The notes under the pieces were generated by a model. It was not told where the DNA came from. It did no database searches and was given only the letters and a program-made list of their open reading frames with translations. From Microcaldota archaeon (GTDB lineage Archaea; Micrarchaeota; Micrarchaeia; Micrarchaeales; CABMGC01), in assembly GCA_021796225.1 (NCBI GenBank), contig JAJYOL010000004.1:41026-105025 (forward strand): DNA of 64,000 nucleotides. The letters are read 5' to 3'. This document shows, piece by piece, positions 16,264-24,474 of this stretch. Made by a program: the position numbers and the translations under genes. Numbering within the stretch: position 1 is the first letter of the stretch; the number at the start of each line of letters is the position of its first letter.

Positions 16264-16392
16264 TCATGCGTGCCCGCGTTTTCTGTGAAGCTTGAATCTC
16301 TTCCTTGCTGTCTTTTTGAGCCTTGCATGCTTCGCTATCTTTCTGTGCGCCTTTCCAACTCTTCTTGTCTTTTTGCTAACGGTTCTCTGCAT
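16264..16392 (-). CDS. Very basic 42-aa protein, missing from ORF track
   Basis: Minus-strand ORF reading MQRTVSKKTRRVGKAHRKIA and ending FKLHRKRGHA. 23 of 42 residues are Lys, Arg or His, like small ribosomal or nucleoid proteins. A GAGGT ribosome site lies 7-11 bases before the ATG, and TATA-like TTTATATTT occurs further upstream near 16470. Its stop is only six bases from the convergent stop at 16257. I cannot assign it to a named ribosomal protein. Confidence 0.6.
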   Translation of the reverse strand: MQRTVSKKTRRVGKAHRKIAKHARLKKTARKRFKLHRKRGHA

Positions 16393-16510
16393 TTGAATAC
16401 CTCAATGTTCCGATTGCAGCGCATATGCGCCTGATCGTAAAGTACCATACAAATATTATCAGATAAATATAAAATATGCTATGCGATTCGGAATTTTTCA
16501 GCATGTCTGT

Positions 16511-17569
16511 TTACATCCATCCGCCTATGCCTTTCTGGCCTTTTGCACTCTTGAATTTGTTAAATCTCTCCGAATATTTCTTGACACGCTCTTCCGAGAA
16601 TCCATGTTCCCTGCACATGAAGTTGACAAGTTTATCCTCGTTGAATGTAAATCTCTTCGATATGTCATTGAAATCCGACATGCTTATTTTCGCAACTTCC
16701 GGTTTTAGGAACACATCCTCGACTTCCTGCGGATCAGCATCGAATTCCAGATTGTATTTTTCCTTCACGTGTTTTGTTATCTTTTCCAGGCTGTCAAACG
16801 TTTTCACTATCTTGAGCGCGGTCATCGGCCCGACGCCTCGTATTCCTGAATTGAAATCCGTTCCTATGAGGATGCCCATCCATATCAACTGCTTCTGCGT
16901 TATGTCGAATTTCGTCAGCAGGTCCTTGAGGATTATCCTCTCCAGTTCCACGTTCACATAAACATTTCTTCCTTGGAGCTTGCGCCTTCCGCTGAACGCA
17001 AAATTCCTTATCACTATTTCTGCACCGAACAGGAACGAATCATAATCTTGACTCGCCGAAGCATACACCAATCCGTCTCTTGCCATCTGCGCAGCCTGCG
17101 CTTCCCCTTCCCCCGGAGCCTGTATGTACGGGATGCCCATGTATTCAAGGAGTTCCTTTGCGCTGTCTATTATCTCCTTATTGATTTTGGTGCTGACCAT
17201 TGCGTAAGTTCTCGCTTCCTCAAGCATTCCTTCCCTTTTGGCTTCTTCCCACTTCTCATGCGCTTCGTTGCGCCTGTTGGCCCGTGCCTGCAGTGTTCGT
17301 TCCTTCAATGCCGGAGGTATTCCGTCAAAAACGTATATCGGAGTTATTCCATAGTCCATGAAATTCGACGACCTATAGAGAAGCCCTGACAGGTGGCTGG
17401 TCACCCTCCCCTTCTCATCCTTCAACGGCGTGCCGTCAGGCTGCCTTATTATCGAAAGGAATTGGTATATCGTATTGAATGCGTCTATCGCTATGGTTTT
17501 TCCTGTAAGGTCCTTGAAGTCAATTTTCTCCTTGACCTCGGCTATCAGCTTGCTTATGTCAACTGCCAA
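16511..17569 (-). CDS. fen: Flap endonuclease 1
   Basis: A structure-specific 5' nuclease of Okazaki-fragment processing and base-excision repair. The N-terminal XPG region (TIAIDAFNTIYQFLS, YVFDGIPPALK) and the internal region (PGEGEAQAAQMARDGLVYASASQDYDSFLFG) carry the acidic metal ligands, followed by the helix-hairpin-helix GTDFNSGIRGVGPMTALKI. The C-terminus KGQKGIGGWM resembles a PCNA-interacting peptide (Q-x-x-I-x-x-W-x). Length 352 aa is typical. It starts about 20 bases after the MBF1 stop on the same strand. Confidence 0.96.
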   Translation of the reverse strand: MAVDISKLIAEVKEKIDFKDLTGKTIAIDAFNTIYQFLSIIRQPDGTPLKDEKGRVTSHLSGLLYRSSNFMDYGITPIYVFDGIPPALKERTLQARANRRNEAHEKWEEAKREGMLEEARTYAMVSTKINKEIIDSAKELLEYMGIPYIQAPGEGEAQAAQMARDGLVYASASQDYDSFLFGAEIVIRNFAFSGRRKLQGRNVYVNVELERIILKDLLTKFDITQKQLIWMGILIGTDFNSGIRGVGPMTALKIVKTFDSLEKITKHVKEKYNLEFDADPQEVEDVFLKPEVAKISMSDFNDISKRFTFNEDKLVNFMCREHGFSEERVKKYSERFNKFKSAKGQKGIGGWM

Positions 17570-17588
17570 ATCTTTTCACCTCCTGGTT

Positions 17589-18047
17589 TCACTTTTTCTC
17601 CTTTCTTATTGCCATGTCGCCAAGCGTGAGGGGCTCGTTGTGCCTTGGCGGTGCCCTGCTTCGTTCTTCCTTGATTTCCTGCGTAAGCCGCACGTTCAAT
17701 TCCCTTTCAAGCTTCTTCACGAGTTTGTCGTCGGGAGGGAGCTTTTGGTTTTCCACTCTTATCAATACGCTTTCCTTCTCATTTATCCTTTCCGCAAGCA
17801 CTTTGGTGGTCAAGCCCATGGAAGACATCGCATTGCGGATTCTTTTCCCATAATCTGAGACAACTTCGTATTCCTCCGCACTTTTCTTTTCCTGCATGTG
17901 GGAAGGTCTGCTCTTTACCTGCTCTTCGATTACCTCTATGGGGGTTTTGCCCTTTGCGCATCTGGCACATAAGTTCATGATCGCGTTTTCAATTTTTACG
18001 ACATACACAGTGCTGATCTGCCTGCCGCATATTTCACAATCTTCCAT
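17589..18047 (-). CDS. mbf1: Multiprotein bridging factor 1, archaeal
   Basis: An N-terminal zinc ribbon (MEDCEICGRQI ... LCARCAKGK; two C-x2-C pairs) is joined to a Cro-type helix-turn-helix (YGKRIRNAMSSMGLTTKVLAERINEKESVLIRVENQ). This is the archaeal MBF1 layout; the protein is thought to act in translation or transcription. The start at 18047 places MEDCE first and follows GGGGATTTT; the ORF-track start six codons upstream is less likely. It probably shares a transcript with FEN1. Confidence 0.93.
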   Translation of the reverse strand: MEDCEICGRQISTVYVVKIENAIMNLCARCAKGKTPIEVIEEQVKSRPSHMQEKKSAEEYEVVSDYGKRIRNAMSSMGLTTKVLAERINEKESVLIRVENQKLPPDDKLVKKLERELNVRLTQEIKEERSRAPPRHNEPLTLGDMAIRKEKK

Positions 18048-18106
18048 AAAATCCCCTTTTACCAATAGTTATATAACATGATAGAAATAAAAGCTAACTG
18101 CATATT

Positions 18107-19588
18107 ATGTCCTCTGAATCTCGGCATGTAAAATCGTCGTATAACGGGGTTACGAAAACCGCCGGGCTTATCGCCGCGTTTGCGATTAACATAGCCGTAT
18201 TGGCATTCCTGATGGGCAGCGGATTCCCAATAATATACTCGGTAGTGTTTGCAATATTTTCACTGATTTTTTCCGGTACGTTCGTCTCCAAACTATTCGG
18301 TTTTCCGGGGTTTCTCGGGTTGTACCTTTTCAAAACACAAAAAGGCATAGTCTCTATAGACAAGCTTTCGAAGAAATGGGTGTGGCTTTGGGACGGCATA
18401 GTGGACTGGGGATTTGTGATGTCCTTCGGCGTGCTTTCCTACTTCGGATTCAAGAAATACGTCTCAAGGCGCATTCTGGTGCTCGGCATTCTCTCGTTGA
18501 TAGCGATGGAAGTGCTCATCCTCCCATATACTAGCGTTGCATCAAGCATACTCAACGTGCCGAAATATACGGCGCAGACGACGGCAACCTACACACCGAA
18601 CACACCGGAAACGTTCTATATCGAATTGGCACTTTCCATAATTGCAGTGATCGGTGGATTCGCCGCTTACATCGTCGCGTTCCTTTTTTACGTACTGATA
18701 ATAGTAATACACGGATTCATGGCATTCGCCGTTGCATCCCTGCCAGGTGGCGCATCTGGGTCATCTACCGCTCTCCCTGCGCCTGCAGGCGTGCCAGTGA
18801 TACTGCTTCCGTTTCTTAAGCCCAGCATAACAATACCTCTCCTGTTGTCTCTTGCTCTCCTTCTCGTAATTCACGAAGTTTCACACGGAATAATTGCACG
18901 AAGATACAAGATAAAGCTGAAATCCGTAGGAGTAATACTGTTCGGAATAATACCTGTAGGGGCATTCGTGGAGCCTGACGAAAAGGAGGTATCCAAGCTT
19001 ACCAAGATAAAGCAGGATAAAATATCCATAGCAGGGGTTTCGATGAACTTCCTGTTTACGCTGGTGTTTTTCATCCCTCTGCTGCTCATGCTTTACGCAG
19101 TGCTCCCACAATTCTTCGCATCGCACATAGTAGTTTCGTCAACCGTGCCCAACTCTCCCGCATTCAATGCGACTCTTGCCGGTGCAACGATTTTGAAATG
19201 GAACAATCACACGGTTAATAATTTCTCCGAACTGGAGTCTGCCGCAGTGCAGGATACTCCCGGAAGCATAGTTACCGTAACGACGACCAACCGCACAGTC
19301 CAACTTGTTGCAAATTCTACCGGAAAGATAGGTGTCATGCTGGTTCAGGAAAACGTGGACACTACGAAGGGATTATTGCCTTCCGCGATAAATTTCATAT
19401 ACTCGTTCATAGCGCTCTCATTTCTGCTTAACTTCCTGATAGCGATATTCAACCTGCTTCCCGTCCCGATGCTTGACGGATTCAGGGTATACAACGCCAA
19501 TCTAGGATACCGCGTGCTTTTGGTTCTGGAAGTAATAATGATATTGGCGCTCGCGCTGCTTATTTTGCCGTGGATTCAGTATTTGTAA
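18107..19588 (+). CDS. Site-2 protease family membrane metalloprotease (M50)
   Basis: A polytopic 493-aa membrane protease of regulated intramembrane proteolysis. The zinc motif HEVSHG (HExxH) lies near residue 258 and the second motif LLPVPMLDGFR supplies the conserved Asp near the C-terminus. Between them is a PDZ-like insertion (STVPNSPAFNATLAGATILKWNNH...). About 200 N-terminal residues add several extra helices. It is divergent from mbf1 with a TATA-like TTATATAAC in the shared 60-base gap. Substrate unknown. Confidence 0.9.
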   Translation: MSSESRHVKSSYNGVTKTAGLIAAFAINIAVLAFLMGSGFPIIYSVVFAIFSLIFSGTFVSKLFGFPGFLGLYLFKTQKGIVSIDKLSKKWVWLWDGIVDWGFVMSFGVLSYFGFKKYVSRRILVLGILSLIAMEVLILPYTSVASSILNVPKYTAQTTATYTPNTPETFYIELALSIIAVIGGFAAYIVAFLFYVLIIVIHGFMAFAVASLPGGASGSSTALPAPAGVPVILLPFLKPSITIPLLLSLALLLVIHEVSHGIIARRYKIKLKSVGVILFGIIPVGAFVEPDEKEVSKLTKIKQDKISIAGVSMNFLFTLVFFIPLLLMLYAVLPQFFASHIVVSSTVPNSPAFNATLAGATILKWNNHTVNNFSELESAAVQDTPGSIVTVTTTNRTVQLVANSTGKIGVMLVQENVDTTKGLLPSAINFIYSFIALSFLLNFLIAIFNLLPVPMLDGFRVYNANLGYRVLLVLEVIMILALALLILPWIQYL

Positions 19589-19604
19589 TGCGCTTTTACC
19601 TCTT

Positions 19605-20558
19605 TCAGACAAGATCCAGATAGGAATACATTATAGGCATTATTATCGTGGCATCGCCGTCTATGGTGACGTACTTTGCCTTTTCCTTTACCTTGCCCCA
19701 TGATACAGCTTCCGTGAGCCTTGCCCCTGAAAGGCTTCCGTCATACTGGCTTGCGGTTGTTACGTATACCGCATAATCCAATCCTCCTTTGAATTGGTTC
19801 CACCATATGACGTGGTGTTTGCTTATCCCGCCTCCGACCATGAACGCGCCGGTCGTTTTATTGTCAAACGATATGTTGCTCAGCGCCAATTCGTCCTTTA
19901 TCAGATTGAGCTTGAATTTCTTGTCCTGTGAAAACATGGTAAGCTGCGTTCCGAACGCGCCGTCAAGTATTCCCGGGCAGAATATCGGCACCTTGTTTAA
20001 ATACGCCTGCCTGATTATCGAATGCTCGTCCTTGATTCTCTTGCCGAATTCGTTGATGAGCTCGGACGCGCTGTACTCCTCCTTGTAGTCTTTCGAGTGA
20101 TATATATCATTCATTATGTCGTCAAAATACTTTTCGACAGAGAGCCCGTATTCGTCCCTTCCTATGAATATGTTTCCGAGCCTGTATATGTCCATCTGAT
20201 GCAGTTTGCTGTCATCCGCTTCGAATCTGCCCTTGCTGTATTTCCCTCCGAAAGCCTTTGCAAGATCGTGGTCAAGCGTCCCTCCGGTAGTCATTACCGC
20301 ATCGAAGTATTTTATCGAATCGGCAATCATCCCGCGCATTCCCGTAGCTATTATGTCCGCAGGGAAGGAAAGAAAATTGAACGACTTCTTGTCGTTTAGC
20401 ATGTCCTTCAATATGTCAATTCCTGTTATCATATTCTGTGCGGAGAATCCTCCCATATCCCTCATGCTTTCTATGAGCTCCTTAACATCCATTCCTTTCT
20501 TTATGCGTATATCGCGCACTTTGTCTTCAAGCAGAGATTTCTTGTCAGGGTTTGCCAT
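19605..20558 (-). CDS. dys: Deoxyhypusine synthase
   Basis: Transfers the aminobutyl group of spermidine to a lysine of aIF5A, with NAD. Conserved blocks are MTTGGTLDHDLAKAFGG, FCPGILDGAFGTQL, GGGISKHHVIWWNQFKGGLDYAVYV-type sequence, and EAVSWGKVK, which contains the catalytic lysine. At 317 aa the length is typical. The gene lies alone on the minus strand, convergent with the site-2 protease gene. Confidence 0.96.
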   Translation of the reverse strand: MANPDKKSLLEDKVRDIRIKKGMDVKELIESMRDMGGFSAQNMITGIDILKDMLNDKKSFNFLSFPADIIATGMRGMIADSIKYFDAVMTTGGTLDHDLAKAFGGKYSKGRFEADDSKLHQMDIYRLGNIFIGRDEYGLSVEKYFDDIMNDIYHSKDYKEEYSASELINEFGKRIKDEHSIIRQAYLNKVPIFCPGILDGAFGTQLTMFSQDKKFKLNLIKDELALSNISFDNKTTGAFMVGGGISKHHVIWWNQFKGGLDYAVYVTTASQYDGSLSGARLTEAVSWGKVKEKAKYVTIDGDATIIMPIMYSYLDLV

Positions 20559-20777
20559 AACTTCACCAGCTTATGATTTTATTGGACATGATAATTGATA
20601 TAATACGTGTGCATCATAAGCATGTATCTTCCTCGAAGAAAGAGGGTCCGCGGGATAAACACTTATAAACGTTTTCCGAAGCGACATTATGGTTCTGCCG
20701 CTATTCAATGTTTTTTCTTGCCTTTTTAAAGCTATTTATCTTATTCTATTTTGCTTCTTTTGGGCGGGTGATTATGT

Positions 20778-21095
20778 ATGGTGTTACGGAAATTCAGTCT
20801 TTATGATATAGAACAATTCATGAGGGAAGCGGGTGCGGAGCGCATAACGGAAGACGCGGTAATAGACCTTGAAAAGGAAATGGAAAGGCTTGCCGAAAAG
20901 ATATCTAATCGGGCAATGCGTTATGCAGAACACGCGGGACGCAGGAAACTTATACGAAAGGAAGACATAATGCTTACACAGAGGAATGGCACGCAGCAGC
21001 CGATGCAGGGTGCGTCCAATCCTTCTCATATGAGTCCTGACAATTTCAGAAGGAACGCGAGGATTACGAATCCCGCACCTATGAAGGAAAGATAA
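20778..21095 (+). CDS. Archaeal histone-fold protein with C-terminal tail
   Basis: Residues ~8-66 follow the archaeal histone pattern: MREAGAERITEDAVIDLEKEMERLAEKISNRAM, then AGRRKLIRKEDIML (typically AGRKTVKAEDIKLA). It should form dimers that wrap DNA. A 38-residue Asn/Gln/Pro-rich tail (NGTQQPMQGASNPSH...) is absent from standard 65-70-aa archaeal histones. A GGTGATT ribosome site precedes the ATG and a TTTTTAAAG TATA element lies near 20726. The last 70 bases overlap the 3' end of the convergent glycosyltransferase. Confidence 0.85.
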   Translation: MVLRKFSLYDIEQFMREAGAERITEDAVIDLEKEMERLAEKISNRAMRYAEHAGRRKLIRKEDIMLTQRNGTQQPMQGASNPSHMSPDNFRRNARITNPAPMKER

Positions 21096-22066
21096 AGGGT
21101 AACCTCCTTTTCATTGACCCTTTTCCAATTCATTATCAGATGCGTCAGGCTGTATATTCTTTTTCCGTAAGGCGCGGAGAGGGTTCCGTCTTTTTGCAAT
21201 ATTCCCAGATCGCTGACCTTGAATTTTCTTCTCAGATGCAGGAAGAATTCTATTATCCAAGGCATGAAGACTATCATTCCGAATATCTCGGCGTTGCCCA
21301 TGACCATGATCGCTACCAGCGCGGCTCCTACTGCATACGTAAAACTGTCTCCCGGTATTATCTTTGACATGTACGTGTTGAACGGAAGAAATGCAAGAAC
21401 CGATGCCACTAATAGTCCTGAGAGCAGCGTACCCATGTAATTTCCAAAGAAGACCGAATATACGAAAAGACCGACGCCGGCTATGATGGCCATGGTTGGT
21501 TGAAGTCCGTCGAAGCCTCCCAGCAGGTTGAACGAATTCGAAACGAATATTATTGCAAGCGGAAGGATTATCAGCGGATATATTAATCCAAGATTGACGC
21601 TGCCAAGGAACGGCACGACCATGCTGCTGACTCCTGCGTTTATCGCAATTAGCGGCAATGCGCCTACGAGGGTGAGTACGGGTTTCTGCCACTGTTTCAA
21701 CCCTTCGCGTATGTCCATTCTGTCCGTGCTCTTGACGCGTTCGCTCTTCACGTTTATGTCATCAAGGAAGCCTACGAATGTTATGAGCGTTATGGCAAGT
21801 GCGGTCGCAAGAAGCCTCGGCAGCGCATCCTTCACAGGAGTAAAGACAAACGTCGCCCCGAACGTGTATACCAATATCCCGACTATCATGCCGAATGAAA
21901 CCGCGACTCCACCGCTACTCGGTACCTTCACAGGTTTTTTCTTGTTTCTGTCTTCTGCTATTATTCCCGCACCATAAAGGTATGTCATAAGAAACCTTGT
22001 GCTTATCACTGTCACTGCAAATGCAAGAATGGAAGGTATTATCACGGTTAGAAAACTGCTGTACAT
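21026..22066 (-). CDS. GPT-family (MraY/WecA/AglH-like) UDP-sugar:polyprenyl-phosphate sugar-1-phosphate transferase
   Basis: A 346-aa protein of about ten membrane helices. Family motifs are visible in FVGFLDDINVK (catalytic DD), FVSNSFNLLGGFDGLQP (N-x-x-N-x-x-x-G-x-x-G) and PGDSFTYAVGAAL. These enzymes load GlcNAc-1-phosphate or a similar sugar onto dolichyl phosphate; in archaea this begins N-glycosylation. The many N-x-S/T sequons in surface proteins of this window fit that role. Its 3' end is antisense to the histone gene tail. Confidence 0.88.
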   Translation of the reverse strand: MYSSFLTVIIPSILAFAVTVISTRFLMTYLYGAGIIAEDRNKKKPVKVPSSGGVAVSFGMIVGILVYTFGATFVFTPVKDALPRLLATALAITLITFVGFLDDINVKSERVKSTDRMDIREGLKQWQKPVLTLVGALPLIAINAGVSSMVVPFLGSVNLGLIYPLIILPLAIIFVSNSFNLLGGFDGLQPTMAIIAGVGLFVYSVFFGNYMGTLLSGLLVASVLAFLPFNTYMSKIIPGDSFTYAVGAALVAIMVMGNAEIFGMIVFMPWIIEFFLHLRRKFKVSDLGILQKDGTLSAPYGKRIYSLTHLIMNWKRVNEKEVTLYLSFIGAGFVILAFLLKLSGLI

Positions 22067-22279
22067 GTTTACATTAATCTTATTACATGCTTAAAAAACA
22101 TGCGTGCAACGGATATGACATCGTGCAAATCACGTTCGCGTATAAACGCATAGAAACCGGCAAAACCCGCCATTTGCAAAAGCATCAAATACGTCGTGTA
22201 GCCTTCACGGCGTGCATGGTATAAATAACAATTACATCAAAGAATGGTATATTCATGCGCTGCAGTTCACGGTGGAATC

Positions 22280-22948
22280 ATGTTTATCGAAAAATTATTC
22301 GGGAGGAAAAAATTCGTGAGTACCATAACTGGGATAAGCATCAAGTTTCTCGGCGAAACGCACACGCTTCCCGGGCTGGAGATAAAAAACAGGAAATTCG
22401 ACGTGTCAATACCCTTTCAGAACAAGATGGGGAGCAGCATGCTTCCCGACATGCTGAAGGTTCCTCCCCTGACTCTTGAGAAAATAGCCGTATTGCCTCC
22501 GTTCAAATTGCTAGGAACGGAACCTTCCCTTCCTGCCAAAGTGGATTTCATGTCCAAAATAATATTCAAGCTGAAACTCGAGGCTCCTCAATCTGGATAC
22601 AACGGCCCGCTTTCGGTTTCCTTTTCAAATTCATCTACCGATCTCATCACATTAAGCGTGAACAAGGTAACGGTGAGCTCCCCGTCCGAAAGCGTGGCGC
22701 TTGACGATTCCGCATTCATGCTCACGGTGCAGAAAGGACAGGTATTCAAAAAAAGCATGCAGCTTTTCAAGATATACAAATTCATGGACAAGGTAAATCT
22801 GATCGAAGCAAGCAAACCCTTCGAAATCGTAAATACGGTTCCGCAGTTGCCTTTAACCCTGGACCATAAGGACAGTTACATAATCGACGTATACTTAAAG
22901 GCTCCCGACTTCAGTTATTCGGGAAGCCTGGAAATAAAATTCAAGTGA
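22280..22948 (+). CDS. Uncharacterised beta-rich protein (222 aa)
   Basis: No family recognised. The sequence alternates short hydrophobic and polar stretches with many Ser/Thr/Pro (for example LKLEAPQSGYNGPLSVSFSNSS), as in a two-domain beta-sandwich; an arrestin-like or Ig-like fold is possible. No signal peptide. Start 22280 is supported by GGTGG five bases upstream. The stop TGA lies six bases before the ATG of the EF-Tu-like gene, so the two are probably cotranscribed. Confidence 0.6.
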   Translation: MFIEKLFGRKKFVSTITGISIKFLGETHTLPGLEIKNRKFDVSIPFQNKMGSSMLPDMLKVPPLTLEKIAVLPPFKLLGTEPSLPAKVDFMSKIIFKLKLEAPQSGYNGPLSVSFSNSSTDLITLSVNKVTVSSPSESVALDDSAFMLTVQKGQVFKKSMQLFKIYKFMDKVNLIEASKPFEIVNTVPQLPLTLDHKDSYIIDVYLKAPDFSYSGSLEIKFK

Positions 22949-22953
22949 TTTGC

Positions 22954-23850
22954 ATGAACCACATGGTTTCAATTCTCCTGGACGAAGAGCTTGCCAATTT
23001 CATAGGCAAAAAGGGTTCCGCTAACGGAATAACGTTTTTCAACAGAAAATCCGGCGATGATGTCATTGTCGTATTATTCCCAACAAATCCCGCTGAAAAA
23101 CCTTACGGCATAGCTGAATCGATCCTCGTATCCGAGCAGATAATCCTGAGCACCAAAAATGTCGACAAAGATCTTGGCGAAGCGATAGTTGCAGCATCTC
23201 TGTCCGGAAAGAAGGTGCTGTTCACCGATGATAACGATGTCAGCAAACTTCTCCCGCAAGGCACGCTTTCAGATTCGCCAGTGATATCGCGCGACAAGCT
23301 TCTGGAAACCATCCTGGCATTCAAGGCCGACGGGGCTTCCGATACATTAAGGATAGACATAGACAAGGCATTTCCGGTCAACGGTGTCGGAACCGTAGTG
23401 CTCGGCGTGGTGATATCCGGGACTGTCAAGGTACACGATACTCTGCATCACACTTCCGGAAAGGAATGCAGCGTCCGTTCGATACAAAGCCAGGACGTAT
23501 CCGTGCAATCCGCGGGTCCCGGCACGCGTGTCGGCCTTGCAATGAAAGGCATAGACCATGACGAAATGGATAAGGGCGACGTCCTTTCGACTTCGCCAAT
23601 ACGCAAAGTGGGGAAGCTTACAGCAACCGTGCATTCAAGTCCGATCGCAAAGGAATCAATACATGAAGGCGCTACGTACACATTGGCATCGAATTTTTCA
23701 CATTCTGTAGTTAAGGTCGCTTCGATAAGCGGCGAATCCGTGACATTCGATCTGGAAAAACCCCTTCCGATAGCAAAAGGCGACGGGATACTTCTCATGC
23801 GCAGTCAGGTGCCCAGGGTATTTGCATCCGGAACGGTCTCCTCCGTGTGA
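22954..23850 (+). CDS. EF-Tu/SelB-like protein lacking GTPase motifs
   Basis: A 298-aa protein whose second half matches translation-factor beta-barrel domains 2 and 3: FPVNGVGTVVLGVVISGTVKVHDTL, then VRSIQSQDVSVQSAGPGTRVGLAMKG and EMDKGDVLS, all typical of EF-Tu/SelB/eIF2gamma. The N-terminal ~110 residues occupy the place of the G domain but contain no P-loop GxxxxGK(S/T), DxxG or NKxD. It is therefore likely a GTPase-derived protein without GTP binding. The function is unknown; ribosome or tRNA association is plausible. Confidence 0.75.
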   Translation: MNHMVSILLDEELANFIGKKGSANGITFFNRKSGDDVIVVLFPTNPAEKPYGIAESILVSEQIILSTKNVDKDLGEAIVAASLSGKKVLFTDDNDVSKLLPQGTLSDSPVISRDKLLETILAFKADGASDTLRIDIDKAFPVNGVGTVVLGVVISGTVKVHDTLHHTSGKECSVRSIQSQDVSVQSAGPGTRVGLAMKGIDHDEMDKGDVLSTSPIRKVGKLTATVHSSPIAKESIHEGATYTLASNFSHSVVKVASISGESVTFDLEKPLPIAKGDGILLMRSQVPRVFASGTVSSV

Positions 23851-23856
23851 AGCGGA

Positions 23857-24423
23857 TTACCTGCTCCTGTCCCACAGCTCCCAAAATTCCTTCCGCAGCC
23901 TTTCGACAGCGCTCCTATCTCTCGTAACCTCTATGTGCTCTATGTTGCTGTGCATACCCCTGTAAGTGAGATTTGCGGAACCGCTTACCGCCATTTTTCC
24001 CGATACATATATCTTGGCATGGACGAAGTTGTGCGGTATCCTTATGCGTATCATGTTTTTGTCGAATATCCTGAATATGGCTATCCTGAGAAGCACTATC
24101 CCAACCGATGCAAGGAGCAGTTCAATGTTCATCAGCCTCGCATACAGAAACAACACGTCCATGATTGCAACAAGCGCGGCAAACACGAATACACCAAGCG
24201 TAAATCCCTCTGCCTGCAGTATTTTCTTCGCGGTCGGATCCAGTGATGAAGACAGGATATAGATTTTTTTCCTAAACGCGTTCTTCCTCAGAAAAGACGC
24301 ATAATATGCATCTATATACGGTGACACTATGCAGATCTCCTTTCCATTCCTTATCAGGTCTTCCACATACCTGTGGCTTTCGCGTCCGTGCGTATAGAAA
24401 TTCTTTTTCCAAAGAAGTGCCAT
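23857..24423 (-). CDS. PLD-superfamily protein with two inserted membrane helices
   Basis: Carries one HKD half-site: FVHAKIYVSGKMAVSGSANLTYRG (H-x-K ... G-S-x-N), as in single-domain PLD nucleases such as Nuc, followed by an E in NIEHIEV. The N-terminal ~75 residues form the first part of the fold (ICIVSPYIDAYYASFLRK). Between them lie two strongly hydrophobic helices (LGVFVFAALVAIMDVLFLYA and LLLASVGIVLLRIAIF), so the catalytic domain should be membrane anchored. It could be a nuclease or a phospholipid enzyme. Confidence 0.8.
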   Translation of the reverse strand: MALLWKKNFYTHGRESHRYVEDLIRNGKEICIVSPYIDAYYASFLRKNAFRKKIYILSSSLDPTAKKILQAEGFTLGVFVFAALVAIMDVLFLYARLMNIELLLASVGIVLLRIAIFRIFDKNMIRIRIPHNFVHAKIYVSGKMAVSGSANLTYRGMHSNIEHIEVTRDRSAVERLRKEFWELWDRSR

Positions 24424-24474
24424 GTTACGAATACCATCTTAATATATAAAACTGCATAATGCAGTTCTACACTT

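Noticed and set aside
21111-21692. 193-aa minus-strand ORF inside the GPT gene
   Set aside because: It is an alternate frame of a well-supported membrane enzyme, rich in Arg/Ser/His as expected of a frame-shifted shadow.
24001-24246. Plus-strand ORFs antisense to the PLD gene
   Set aside because: No ribosome site or homology; the HKD motif on the minus strand is decisive.
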